Positions 1 to 39,088 of a stretch of DNA of 64,000 nucleotides are shown here, piece by piece; the first letter of the stretch is position 1; each line of letters starts with the position of its first letter. The notes beneath the pieces were generated by a model. The model did no database searches and had not been told where the DNA came from. It worked only from the letters and a program-made list of their open reading frames with translations. This DNA is from Embiotoca jacksoni (Eukaryota; Chordata; Actinopteri; Embiotocidae). The position numbers and the translations under genes were made by a program. Location of the stretch: NCBI GenBank assembly GCA_022577435.1, contig JAKOON010000004.1:175001-239000 (forward strand), given 5' to 3'.

Positions 1-740
1 ATGTTTGGAGGAAACCAGGCAGCGCTCATCACCTGACCAACACCATCTCTACGGTGAAGCATGGTGGTGGCAGCATCATGATGTGGGGATGTTTTTCAGC
101 GGCAGGAACTGGGAGACTAGTCAGGATGGAGGGAAAGATGAATGCAGCGATGTACAGAGACATCCTTGATGAAAACCTTCTCCAGAGCGCTCTGGACCTC
201 AGACTGGGGCGAAGGTTCATCTTCCAACAGGACAACGACCCGAAGCACACAACCAAGATAACAAAGGAGTGTCTTCGGGACAACTCTGTGAATGTCTTTG
301 AGAGGCCCAGGCAGAGCCCAGACTTGAACCTGATTGAACATCTCTGGAGAGATCTGAAGATGTCTGAGCACCGACGCTCCCCATCCAACCTGATGGAGCT
401 TCAGAGGTCCTGCAAAGAAGAACGGGAGAAACTGCCCAAGAATAGGAGCCAAGCTTGTAGCATCATACTCAAAAAGACTTGAGGCTGTAATTTCTGCCAA
501 AGGTGCTTCAACAAAGTATTGAGCAAAGACTGTGAATACTTAAGTACGTGTTATATTTTCGTTCTTTATTTTTAATAGATTTGCAAAAATTTTCAACAAA
601 CTATTTTCACTTTATCATTATGGGATATTGTGTGCAGAATGTTGAGGAAAAAAATGAATTTAATCCATTTTGGAATAAAGCTGTAATATAACAAAATGTG
701 GAATAAGTGAAGCGCTGTGAATACTTTCCGGATGCACTGT
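1..740 (+). mobile_element. Tc1/mariner transposon, 3' part (cut by window start)
   Basis: This is the right-hand part of a Tc1-like DNA transposon. It contains the C-terminal part of a transposase reading frame (3-482), an AT-rich 3' region and a terminal inverted repeat ending near 740 with a reverse complement that begins CAGTGCATCCGGAAAG. The left half lies outside the window. The terminal sequence differs from that of the complete Tc1 at 30497-32129, so it belongs to another Tc1 subfamily. The element sits upstream of the exons starting at 975 and has no visible functional link to them. Confidence 0.9.
3..482 (+). pseudogene. Tc1 transposase, C-terminal fragment
   Basis: The frame is open from the window edge to a TGA at 480-482 (159 residues seen). 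It carries the second half of a Tc1 DDE catalytic domain: a VWRKPG motif, a KHGGGS motif near residue 30, QQDNDPKHT with the second catalytic Asp, and SPDLN...EHLW with the catalytic Glu. The DNA-binding half and the first Asp would lie before position 1. Residues usual in Tc1 are changed (NLIEHLW instead of NPIEHLW, ERPRQSPD instead of a DWP-type motif), which suggests a mutated, inactive copy. I cannot tell whether the missing part is intact. Confidence 0.85.
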
Positions 741-974
741 GTGTACTATTCAAAGTTTGTGACTAAAAATACTCCCACACCCGTCACTGACACTAATACT
801 CAGTACTATACTGCTGATAACATACTACCATTCCCAGTACCACCACAGTATTCATACTAATGCTACAACTCTATTTCTGCCAATAGAGGACAGATTTGCA
901 TGTAATCTTGTTTATCTGTTCAAGCTGTCATTTAATGTCCCCGTTTTGTTTTTTTCCAACTGTCTAATTAACAG

Positions 975-1080
975 TGAGGAGAAGAAAAACCCGGGAGCTT
1001 TTCAACCACTAAAGCCTCCCTTTGGGACGGACGTGTCTGCCCTGCAGAGGGATCATCTCAGCAGCAATGGAAAACAGAAG
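975..1080 (+). CDS. Unidentified gene, exon A
   Basis: Starts with one base that completes a split codon, then 35 codons including GAFQPLKPPFGTDV, and ends phase 0 at CAGAAG|GTAAAC. A pyrimidine tract (TTTTTTTCCAACTG) precedes the acceptor. Confidence 0.4.
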
Positions 1081-3547
1081 GTAAACACAGAAATGATAAA
1101 GTCATTTAGAAAGTCATTTAGCCATGTCAGCCGCCGTAATAACACTGTTGTTTTATTATGTGATGACCCCACAGTTTCAGACAAATTGAAGGACTATTAG
1201 TGATGCTGTAATGTAACACTTAATGTAATTGTTACTTGATCAAACAGCCCTACAACGTGGTTCAGGTACCTGTTTGTCAATGATTTACACTCACAACGAG
1301 AGCAAAATACTAACATGCTGCAGAAAGAGATGGAAAAAAATGTATTCACAAAATAACCATCACACACTGTGACTTAGTTTTGTGTTCTTTTATGATCAGG
1401 ACAACATCCATGTTGATGGCAGCCAGATGGAGAAATTGCAGACATGCAGTCAATATCAGGAGGCCAACAAATTCAAGAGGATGTAAGTGCATGTGGCCAC
1501 AAGATGGTGCTGTTCTGTAGGATATTTAGTTTAAGGGCTGTTTCAGAATATAAACTAAGTGTTTACTCCCAGAAACAGAATAGTTCAAACCAGGTCAGTT
1601 ACAATGACTGGAAGGAACTGAATGAAAGAAGTGCATGGTCTTTAGAGTCCTATGTACTAACCAATTATTCTATTGTCATAGATAATGAACTTAATGAACC
1701 ATATCTATACCCAGTGGCTCTTCATAAGGCTATTTTTCTCATTTTAAAACAACAGTCAGGTGCACATATGTACACTGTGACAGTATTTGTTTTCTGAAAT
1801 TGTTCCTCCTGTTCCCGCTGGCCATTAACCGTTACTACGACAGTCTGATTGTGAGTGATGTGGGATCACGTCTGTAGTCCGTGTTCTCTGGTTTCAGCCA
1901 CCAGAGCAGGACAAAAGAAGTTGATTACAAAGTTAAAGTACAGTTACAGTCTTGTCAGTGTGAATTTCCTTATTTTTCCACTGCAGCTCAACAGAGAAAC
2001 ACAAAGAGGGAAATATAATGTAGTTGTAATATTGTTCGTGTTTAAAAAGACTCAGTGCTAAAACCAGATTTGGATGTATTACAGTGTCGATTTTGTCCCT
2101 TATAGCAAGAAAAACCTGTTTCAATATACGAATGACGATGTGACTGTGATAGAGGTGAACCTGTCCTGACTGTTGTTTGCTATGACGACTGTAACTGCGT
2201 GTTTCGTAATCTGCAGGGTGGTTGTTTGTTAGTCTTTTTCATTGGTGTAATTCTCTTGTTATTAGCATTACAACACGTAAGATAAATGGCTGAAAAACCT
2301 TTTTAAACAATAGTTTTAATCTGTTTGTGAGGATGTTACGTAAATTCTACTCCATATGTTTCTGTGTTGTGATGACGAAGCAGAAATGCTGGTGTCTGGC
2401 TGCACAGTCTGTCCACACAAAACAGCACGGAGAGCAATGGGCTTCTGGACAAATGTGGATGTTTACTGTTTGCTTTGGCTCAGCTGATCGGTGCTGTGTT
2501 CAGTGTACATCGGGGGAATGTCATTGTCAAAAACACCAAATAATCAAGAGACAAGATGCTCGAGACAAGATACTGTTTGTCCACAAAGGACCTGCTCAAC
2601 ATTTTTGATCTAAAATCACATTTGTCAAAACAAGCAAATTTATAAATGTGGAGAGATTATTTCACCTTTTCCCAGAACTATTCAATTTATTGCAAGAATT
2701 TTCTACTGTCAGCTATAAAGTCTCAGAGGAAGACGAGTGAATTTAACAGAGCATCCAGACATTTCCTGACAATAGAGTCTAAATTAATAACTTCTGCTCC
2801 ATCTTAAGAAAAAAGGTGTTAAAAGCTGAATGTGAGTCAGTGACTTGTTTGGATCATTTCTAAAGAGTTGTTTGTTTGTTGCACAGTAAAGAGAAATCTG
2901 GCAACTGCAAATACAAAGTGTGAACTTTGTGCACATTTAGAAAGAATATTTTTGTAATAAGTGGCCAGAGAGTCAGACGGGTCCATGTTTCAGGTTTGAA
3001 CATGTCCACTGTCGTCTTAATCTAACAGACACTAAGAACACATTCAAATATCACTTCACTTTGGACCAAACACCTCAACGTTGAAACAAGGGATTTACAC
3101 AATGACATTGTTGATGAAAAATCATCAGTAATGTGGGTATAATGGGGGGGGGGCAAATAACAACACGTAGAACAAACAGTCTGTTAAGTTTAGAAAATGA
3201 CATCACTTTAATGTAATGCAGCCTTTAAAACCAGGAAATGATAACCTTCATGCCATATTACCATATTATGGTATTTAAATTCTAAGACGACATCTACTTT
3301 TATATCACAATATCAATATATTCGCCAGCCCTTTGTGGCAATGACAAACTGTGAGATCATTATATCATCTGTATCTGTAAAGACCAATGTTCCACTGAGA
3401 AAGCTCAAAATGATGTTTCCATCACATTGAACTTTATGTGTTTGATGTTCTTTCAGTGTCTTTGACAAGAAACCAGCTTCCGTCGACATGTCGAAGCTGC
3501 TGAGCTTCGGTTACGTAGAAGACACCAAACCACCACACGCTAAGTGA
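975..3547 (+). CDS. Unidentified gene, 3' exons
   Basis: Four likely coding exons of one + strand gene that begins before the window. Exon A 975-1080 (35 codons, rich in Lys, Pro and Asn) has a TTAACAG acceptor and a GTAAAC donor. Exon B 1400-1482 has an ATCAG acceptor and a GTAAGT donor. Exon C 2106-2154 follows CTTATAG and joins B in phase (AT|C gives Ile, then KKNLFQY). The last exon, 3457-3547, has a TTCTTTCAG acceptor and ends SFGYVEDTKPPHAK-stop. Exon C ends in phase 0 but the last exon opens in phase 2, so at least one exon between them is missing from this model, or a border is wrong. I do not recognise the family and see no catalytic motif. The charged, low-hydrophobic peptides suggest a soluble, partly disordered protein. 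The gene would end about 750 bp before the upp2 promoter on the same strand. Confidence 0.4.
1400..1482 (+). CDS. Unidentified gene, exon B
   Basis: 27 codons plus two bases, including QMEKLQTCSQYQEANKFKR. Acceptor TTTTATGATCAG, donor AT|GTAAGT. Joins exon A in phase 0 and exon C in phase 2. Confidence 0.4.
2106..2154 (+). CDS. Unidentified gene, exon C
   Basis: One base plus 16 codons (KKNLFQYTNDDVTVIE) between TCCCTTATAG and GAG|GTGAAC. The phase fit to exon B is the main support. Confidence 0.35.
3240..3345. repeat. Dispersed repeat fragment
   Basis: AT-rich segment ending in ATATCACAATATCAATATATTCGCCAGCCC. It resembles the end of a dispersed fish repeat also seen at about 48711-48974, where a matching ATATTGTGATATT...GGCCATATCACCCATCCC end occurs. 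The class is not determined. Confidence 0.4.
3457..3547 (+). CDS. Unidentified gene, last coding exon
   Basis: One base plus 29 codons and TGA, after a good acceptor (GATGTTCTTTCAG). The encoded C-terminus contains DMSKLLSFGYVED. No polyadenylation signal is assigned. Confidence 0.4.
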
Positions 3548-4301
3548 CGTCTCCAGTAAGTAGCGCATCCTTGAGCAACACTTTTCCACGTCCGTTTTCA
3601 TCGATATGCTTTCAAGTTGCACCTCGACTACAATAAGAACATATGAAGGCTGCCGCAGTCAGACGTGATGAAACCTCCACGAGATGATGGCGACACAATC
3701 TGACATGTGAAGTTTGAAGAGTTCAGCCATCAAGCATTTCTGATGCTTCTTGATAGCACAATGTTTAAATCGAGGTGAGTTATGTGATAATGATGAGTTG
3801 AATAATGCTCTTCTATATTTCCATGTCAACAGATCGGAGGACCACCAGGAGAAAAGGATGTGCAAATTCACACGTTTCCAACAGGAATAGTTGCCATCCT
3901 TTCCTCTGACATTTATTTCTTTACTCCTTCATGCGGAGCCACATCAAACCATTTACTTATTTTCAATTGTTTTGTTATGTGAGATGTATTTAAGTGGGAA
4001 AGTGCTTCGCTGAAATCAAGCCAGGTCCTTTTATTTATTGTGCCCGTTAGTGGTGCCACATTAACTGCATCTCCAACAGAAAGAAGCGCCAGTGATCTCC
4101 TGTGTTTCTTCTTTTTTGCTGTTTGTAACTGCAACTTCTCACAAGAAAAGTTTGATGATTCAAATAAATTTAAAACAATTCACAAGGTTTCAAAATCTTT
4201 CTTTTTTCACTTTGTCTTATTTGCTGTGAGGCTGGAGGAGCAGAGTTTCTGTTGGTTTTCCATCGACAGGAGGAGTTCCTGTTTTGATGTGTTCCCCACC
4301 A

Positions 4302-4314
4302 GGGTCAGAGGTCA
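4302..4314 (+). promoter_or_regulatory. DR1 nuclear-receptor site (distal)
   Basis: GGGTCA-G-AGGTCA, two AGGTCA-type half sites in direct repeat with a one-base spacer, 326 bp before the upp2 start codon. DR1 sites are known binding sites of PPAR/RXR, HNF4 and COUP-TF. Occupancy is inferred. Confidence 0.5.
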
Positions 4315-4448
4315 TCTCCCTGTTCTTACCAGACAATACTTCAGTCTCAGTCCGTTGTTGAGTCACAGCTGTTCATGTAACGTAGCTTGTTTTCATTGCA
4401 GCTGTCATGGCTTCCTTTTTAAGGGTATGTTGACGCTCTGGAACCGAG

Positions 4449-4493
4449 CCAATCGGTTTGTTTGGGGCTGCTACTCCTCTTTTTGGAACCAAT
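4449..4493 (+). promoter_or_regulatory. Two CCAAT boxes of the upp2 promoter
   Basis: GAGCCAATCGG (CCAAT at 4449-4453) and GAACCAATCAG (CCAAT at 4489-4493) lie about 190 and 150 bp before the upp2 ATG, between the two DR1 sites. They fit NF-Y-type proximal promoter elements. Confidence 0.45.
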
Positions 4494-4501
4494 CAGTGGC
4501 A

Positions 4502-4514
4502 AGGTCAGAGGTCA
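4502..4514 (+). promoter_or_regulatory. DR1 nuclear-receptor site (proximal, perfect)
   Basis: AGGTCA-G-AGGTCA, an exact DR1 consensus, 126 bp before the upp2 ATG. A TATA-like CTATATC follows at 4518-4524, placing the DR1 just upstream of a plausible core promoter. PPAR/RXR or HNF4 binding is inferred from the motif. Confidence 0.6.
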
Positions 4515-4639
4515 ACACTATATCAGTTCTGCAGTCGGACATAACTAATCTGAAAAACAGACACAACAAGAACTTACGATACTTTTACAGCAACTTTTGA
4601 AGATATTTCAAGGTGATTTTGGAAGCGTCTCCTGCAGCC

Positions 4640-4692
4640 ATGGCCCTGATTCTTCTCAACTGTGTGGGGAAGGACGGCAATGAGTACATCAA
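4640..4692 (+). CDS. upp2: upp2 coding exon 1
   Basis: ATG at 4640, 17 codons plus two bases (MALILLNCVGK...), donor AA|GTAAGG. This N-terminus is not conserved with human UPP2 as I recall it, as is usual for the family. Confidence 0.85.
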
Positions 4693-6392
4693 GTAAGGAC
4701 CAACTGTTTTTTCTTGTTGTTTGTCTTCAATACAGACTTTTTCTTCAACATACAGCTTATGTAATTGTGTTTAATAGTCCATTTAACATGAACTTAGCCC
4801 ACATTTTGATTTCACTTCTATTCAAGTACTAAATTGCTATAAAATGCTCTCAGACAAAAGGTCCAAGTGAAAAATCCCTATTTGGACACCATGGAGGAGG
4901 ACATTCTCTACCACTTCAGCTTGAGCACCAAGACTCACAACCTCCCAGAAATGTTTGGGGACCTTAAGGTTGGTAAAATAAGGCCAGTTAAAAAGAAAAT
5001 GATTTTGTAAGAGCCAGAAAACGGATCACTAATCCTCCGTCTTTCTCCGTGTCCCAGTTTGTGTGTGTCGGTGGCAGCGCGAATCGAATGAAGGCTTTCG
5101 CCCAGTTCATCCACGAGGAGCTGAACCTGCCCGGAAACCCAGAAGAAGTCCGAGATATCTGTGAGGGAACTGATCGCTACTGCATGTACAAAGTGGGACC
5201 GGTGCTCTCCGTCAGCGTAAGTGTTCCCTAATTCACAGGATACTCTTCTTGTAGACTTCTTGAAATATTGGTGTAAGTAATAAGTATAAAATCATTTCAA
5301 TCCATTGTGTATATTGCAGCATGGAATGGGTGTCCCCTCCATCTCCATCATGCTTCATGAGCTCATCAAACTGCTGCACCATGCTCAGTGCCGTGACGTG
5401 GTCTTGTTTCGCCTGGGAACGTCTGGTGGAGTCGGTAAGAACATCGTTTTTGGTTTTGGAGGTGACAGAAAGTTTTACACACAGTGAACATGAACATTAA
5501 GTAGTCCTCAAGCACACGTATGAGAACAACGCTGCCCTGTCACCTCCAGGTCTGGCTCCAGGCACCGTGGTGATCACAGATAAAGCTGTGGACTACTCTT
5601 TCCGCCCCCAGTTTGAGCAGGTGGTTCTGGGTAAAGTTATCACCAGGAGCACTGAGCTGGACGAGGGAGTGGCCAGCGAGCTTCTGCAGTGCTCCTCCGA
5701 GCTTCAGAACGTTCCTACAGTGATTGGAAACACCATGTGCACCCATGACTTCTATGAAGGTACAGTATCAAACAGCAGCTCATGCAGATGTTCTTGTTTT
5801 GTATGCATCATTTACTTGTAAGGCCACTTGTGCTCGTTATGTGCTGACAGATCCTGTTCTTTGTCTCTGTAGGTCAAGGCCGACTTGACGGAGCTCTCTG
5901 CTCCTTCTCTCGTGAAGAAAAACTGGAGTATCTGAGGAGCGCTCATGAGGCCGGAGTGAGGAATATTGAAATGGAGTCCACAGTTTTTGCTGCTATGTGC
6001 CGTGTCTGCAACGTCAAAGGTATTTTGTTCTGCATGTTGAACTCTGTCCGCCTCACTGACGGCTGTACAGATACTTCTTTCAATTAGCCTGCTTCCATAT
6101 TGGTCTGTAGAGACCTGCGCTGTCTGGAATAGATAGATAGATATGTGTGTCTTGTTTCTACTGACTTATGTTTTGACCAATGATGTCCAACATGATGACC
6201 AAGTAAATTAGCATGTAGTAACACTGATAATCTCCCTTTTCCTGTCCAGCGGCTGTGGTCTGTGTTACACTGCTGAACCGCTTTGAAGGAGACCAGATCA
6301 CCTCCCCTCACGACGTTCTGGTGGAGTACCAGCAGAGACCTCAAGTCCTGGTGTCCCACTTCATCAAGAAACGCCTGGGACATATTGTCTGA
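4640..6392 (+). CDS. upp2: Uridine phosphorylase 2 (7 coding exons)
   Basis: Uridine phosphorylase splits uridine with phosphate into uracil and ribose-1-phosphate (pyrimidine salvage, cytosol). Exons 4640-4692, 4854-4968, 5058-5216, 5320-5434, 5550-5759, 5873-6019 and 6250-6392 join in phase into a 313-residue protein, close to the about 317 of human UPP2. Visible landmarks: His38 in ILYHF; the phosphate loop GGSANR with Arg66; Arg96 in GTDRYCMYK; Arg140 before GTSGG; Gln219 and Arg221 in EGQGRLDG for uracil; Glu250-Met251-Glu252 in NIEMES for ribose. Cys91 and Cys98 match the UPP2-specific redox cysteine pair; UPP1 has Ala at the second site. The KNPYLD motif and the neighbouring ccdc148 also favour upp2 over upp1. 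The first ATG of exon 1 is chosen; an upstream alternative exon is possible. Confidence 0.96.
4854..4968 (+). CDS. upp2: upp2 coding exon 2
   Basis: Acceptor GCTCTCAG, donor AAG|GTTGGT. Encodes VKNPYLDTMEEDILYHF and the start of the conserved core, including His38. Confidence 0.93.
5058..5216 (+). CDS. upp2: upp2 coding exon 3
   Basis: Acceptor GTGTCCCAG, donor AGC|GTAAGT. 53 codons with the phosphate-binding FVCVGGSANR loop and the ICEGTDRYCMYK segment that carries Cys91 and Cys98. Confidence 0.96.
5320..5434 (+). CDS. upp2: upp2 coding exon 4
   Basis: Acceptor ATATTGCAG, donor TCG|GTAAGA. Encodes HGMGVPSISIMLHELIK and RLGTSGGV, the phosphorylase fold core with Arg140. Confidence 0.96.
5550..5759 (+). 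CDS. upp2: upp2 coding exon 5
   Basis: Acceptor CACCTCCAG, donor GAAG|GTACAG. Encodes LAPGTVVITDKAVD, FEQVVLGK and GNTMCTHDFYE. Confidence 0.96.
5873..6019 (+). CDS. upp2: upp2 coding exon 6
   Basis: Acceptor TCTCTGTAG, donor AAAG|GTATTT. Carries the substrate-binding GQGRLDGALCSF and the ribose-binding NIEMESTVFAAMC. Confidence 0.96.
6250..6392 (+). CDS. upp2: upp2 coding exon 7 and stop
   Basis: Acceptor TTCCTGTCCAG. Encodes AAVVCVTLLNRFEGDQ, VEYQQRPQ and the C-terminal FIKKRLGHIV-stop (TGA 6390-6392). Confidence 0.96.
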
Positions 6393-6602
6393 CACCCCAG
6401 CCTCCTTAAAAGACTGTAGATAGCTTTGACTGATATGTGGATATGTACACTAAATATACTGCACTTAACATGTTGATATGTGAATTAGACACTTATTTAA
6501 AAGTTGCACATTATGATTAACTTGATGAGGCTAAAATATTAAGCATGTTGCATATGTATCTATTGTATCTTTTGATATTTAATGCTTTGATAAATGTGAG
6601 AT

Positions 6603-6608
6603 AATAAA
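6603..6608 (+). terminator. upp2 polyadenylation signal
   Basis: AATAAA 211 bases after the upp2 stop codon, the first canonical hexamer downstream. Confidence 0.7.
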
Positions 6609-7054
6609 AAAATTCCAAATAATGTGTTCTGTATGTTTTTCTCTGCCAAGACTGCAACTTACAGACAATAATCATTTTAGCTATGAATACAAATCTAATA
6701 GAAATCCAGATTATTCTAAATCCAGATGGGATGTTTGTTGTTTATTCAGAAACGAATTTAACATGTTGAATGATCGGAATAAAAATAGCAAGAAATTGTC
6801 CACTACTTGTAGAGATTTGCAGTCAGTCACTGGCTTCTGGTTTTTCAGGTTTGTCTTCCTACAAGCTTTCTAGATGAAAAAACATAATTTTTCTTGAGTA
6901 ATTTGTCTCATGACGTGACATATTTCAGCATTAAATGTGTTACTTGATACTCAGAGACAAACTCACACTTAGCAGCGTCTGTCATACACGTTTGTACATG
7001 TAATAAAACCCTGATGTCAGCAGTCAGTAAATAACTTGATTCTTAGCTGAGAGA
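6609..7054. other. Intergenic spacer between upp2 and ccdc148
   Basis: AT-rich spacer between two converging genes. No conserved reading frame, repeat family or RNA gene is recognised. Confidence 0.5.
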
Positions 7055-7060
7055 TTTATT
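7055..7060 (-). terminator. Candidate ccdc148 polyadenylation signal
   Basis: AATAAA on the - strand about 295 bases after the ccdc148 stop codon. It is a candidate only. Confidence 0.4.
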
Positions 7061-7352
7061 TTTTGCTGTTGTTTGATGTAAATGTCATTCTCAGAGATGC
7101 TGTATCATACTGTATTGCTCATGAGGTGCGAGTATATAATCTACATTAAAAATCAATAATAGCAATTGCACTCTGTCACTTGGTGGTCAATACTTATTGA
7201 ATTATAAAGGTACTTGGAAAGTACAGCAGCTGTTGCAGCAAACAACATGAGCTGTTAAAAGGAGTCTTATACTTCAACTTTAGAATTTATGTGCAAAATG
7301 CAGAACAGTTTGGTTGGACTTAATAAAAATGTGAATCCAAACAAAACCTCCG

Positions 7353-36701
<29,349 letters not shown>

Positions 36702-36907
36702 TCGCAGTGTCAGTTTTTCTGCACGGATGAGAACAAATGATATGGCTGAATTAGGATCGTTGGAATTCTTGAAAAGCTCATCACTTTTAATGTTTGAAGT
36801 AAACTGCTTATGCTGACTCAAGCAACGAATAAAATAGAGGTGAAGAAAGAGAACAGCACCAGTAGAGCACTAATGAGACTGTATGTGTAAGTTAGACATT
36901 ATTGCAC

Positions 36908-36926
36908 GGGGTGGGGGGTGGGGGGG
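36908..36926 (+). other. G-quadruplex-type tract
   Basis: GGGGTGGGGGGTGGGGGGG, 17 G in 19 bases, about 190 bp upstream of the first ccdc148 coding exon. It is on the strand opposite ccdc148 sense. Confidence 0.7.
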
Positions 36927-37893
36927 CAGAGAGCAACTGTGTCAGACAGTTATTTGTTGGAGGAGTTCAGCTGTGACTTCAAGAGGCCAGGTGAACAAAC
37001 ACAAGCAATGCTGCCTCTGACAAAACCATCAAAGACTTGACAGCACCTGGAGAATCCAACATGGAGACCTCTGGTCAAACCTGGTCAACAGTCCAGTCGG
37101 CCACGATGTCACAAGGCAGCAATGTTTCAGACCCAATTTCCAACAACTAACCTACATCTTCTGCTTTGCAGTTTGTAATGAACGTTTGTAGATCCCTTCT
37201 GCTCATCACTGTAGAGTTATATTTCCATGCACTGCAGTACCTACAAAATAAATAAAATAATTATTGCAGGTCAAAAACACCAAGTGCAGATACGATATTT
37301 CACCCGCATATGTCCACGTCTCTACTGGGGAACAGCCCATCAAACACTGAACTTTACCATCAAGGTCAGTCTGACATTGATGAGAAATATCAGCCAACTC
37401 TCACAGGTTTTAGTGCTTGGAGGGGACAGACGGTGCACCCAGTGGGAGTCGCTGCGAAAACATCTACGTCTTGGTTTTGGATTAAGTGCAGAAAACTTCT
37501 GGCCACACATTTAGTCTAGATGGGTTACATGCAGAAAGGCTGCTTTAAAGTGTTCAGGAATGGACTTAATCTATGAGTGAAAGTAATGCTGTGAATCTAT
37601 TCGGGGTGTTTGCTCATGTCTCCAGCACACATACATGCTTCTCCTTTTTTTTTTTTTTTTTTACAAATAACAAGGTTATGATTTAGGACATCATAGCAGC
37701 CAATATCAGCATAAATAGCCGGGGATTTAGCATTAAAACTAAACAACTAGTCTAACTCAGTTCAGTTCCTTTCCGTTTATTATCCAACTTGTATCTGGAC
37801 ACACCAATTCAAATTCAATATAAACAAAGATGAACTGTTCAGAAATTACTCAATAAAGTGAGAAAATACTTGATGATTGTCATAGCTGCAGCC

Positions 37894-38170
37894 AGCGGTG
37901 GAAGAAGTATTCAGGCTCTTTACTTAACACCACAAAGTGAAAATACTTCACTACAAGTACAAGTTCTGCATTCAAAACCTTACTTAAGTAAAAGTATATG
38001 AATATGATCAGCAAACTGTTCTTGAATTATCAAAAGTAAAAGTAAATACTATGAAAAAAATGGTCCCTGTCTGTATTTTACTGTTATACATGATGCTTTT
38101 GGATTAAAATTACAGCTGCAATAATTTGCATCTTGCTGCTGTAAATATTTAATGTTATACGGATGTTAAC
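37894..38170 (+). repeat. Dispersed fish repeat, 5' part
   Basis: Begins CAGCGGTGGAAGAAGTATTCAGGCTC and continues with TACTTAAGTAAAAGTAT-type sequence, wording I recall from a very common percomorph interspersed repeat. The 17-bp array starts right at its truncated end. Confidence 0.6.
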
Positions 38171-38176
38171 TTGTAA

Positions 38177-38902
38177 GGTCACTGACGGAGAAAGGTCACT
38201 GACGGAGAAAGGTCACTGATGGAGAAAGGTCACTGACGGAGAAAGGTCACTGACGGAGAAAGGTCACTGATGGAGAAAGGTCACTGACGGAGAAAGGTCA
38301 CTGACGGAGAAAGGTCACTGACGGAGAAAGGTCACTGACGGAGAAAGGTCACTGATGGAGAAAGGTCACTGACGGAGAAAGGTCACTGACGGAGAAAGGT
38401 CACTGACGGAGAAAGGTCACTGATGGAGAAAGGTCACTGACGGAGAAAGGTCACTGATGGAGCAAGGTCACTGACGGAGAAAGGTCACTGACGGAGAAAG
38501 GTCACTGACGGAGAAAGGTCACTGACGGAGAAAGGTCACTGATGGAGCAAAGTCACTGACGGAGAAAGGTCACTGATGGAGAAAGGTCGCTGATGGAGAA
38601 AGGTCACTGATGGAGAAAGGTCACTGATGGAGCAAAGTCACTGACGGAGAAAGGTCACTGACGGAGAAAGGTCACTGACGGAGAAAGGTCACTGATGGAG
38701 AAAGGTCACTGACGGAGAAAGGTCACTGACGGAGAAAGGTCACTGACGGAGAAAGGTCACTGATGGAGAAAGGTCACTGATGGAGCAAGGTCACTGACGG
38801 AGCAAGGTCACTGATGGAGAAAGGTCACTGATGGAGAAAGGTCACTGATGGAGCAAGGTCACTGACGGAGAAAGGTCACTGACGGAGAAAGGTCACTGAT
38901 GG
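38177..38902 (+). repeat. 17-bp minisatellite, about 42 copies
   Basis: Unit GGTCACTGACGGAGAAA with variants GATGG for GACGG and GAGCAA for GAGAAA. A few further degenerate copies lie at 39041-39090. Each copy contains an AGGTCA half site; the GAGCAAGGTCA variants look like extended NR5A/ERR half sites. Confidence 0.97.
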
Positions 38903-39088
38903 CTTTACTCCTCATGTTTGTGTCTGTGCTTGTATATTTTAGGTAGCAATTTCTGTAAAAGTTATTCTATGTATTCCTCCCTAGAACTATGAGAAACTCA
39001 ATCTAATGTAAAGAGATGAAAAGCCTCTTAAGTTTTTTTTTGACGGAGCAAGGTCACTGACGGAGAAAGGCACTGACGGAGAAAGGTC

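Noticed and set aside
29..500. - strand frames of 119 and 127 residues
   Set aside because: Antisense shadows of the Tc1 transposase fragment at 3-482.
1780..1850. Possible exon reading FLLFPLAINRYYDSLI before GTGAGT
   Set aside because: Weak acceptor without a pyrimidine tract, and exon B joins exon C in phase without it.
2216..2275. Possible exon with a hydrophobic helix (CTGCAG|GGTGGT ... CAC|GTAAGA)
   Set aside because: Good splice motifs and an open frame, but it does not repair the phase break before the last exon, so it was not added to the gene model.
4040..4600. 186-residue + frame before upp2
   Set aside because: Overlaps the upp2 promoter (CCAAT boxes, DR1 sites); composition is random and no splice sites fit.
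4640..6392. upp1 instead of upp2
   Set aside because: The Cys91/Cys98 pair, the KNPYLD and THNLP motifs and the neighbouring ccdc148-pkp4 fit UPP2 better than UPP1.
38177..38902. CRISPR-like array
   Set aside because: The 17-bp units are directly contiguous with no unique spacers, and the context is a vertebrate gene.
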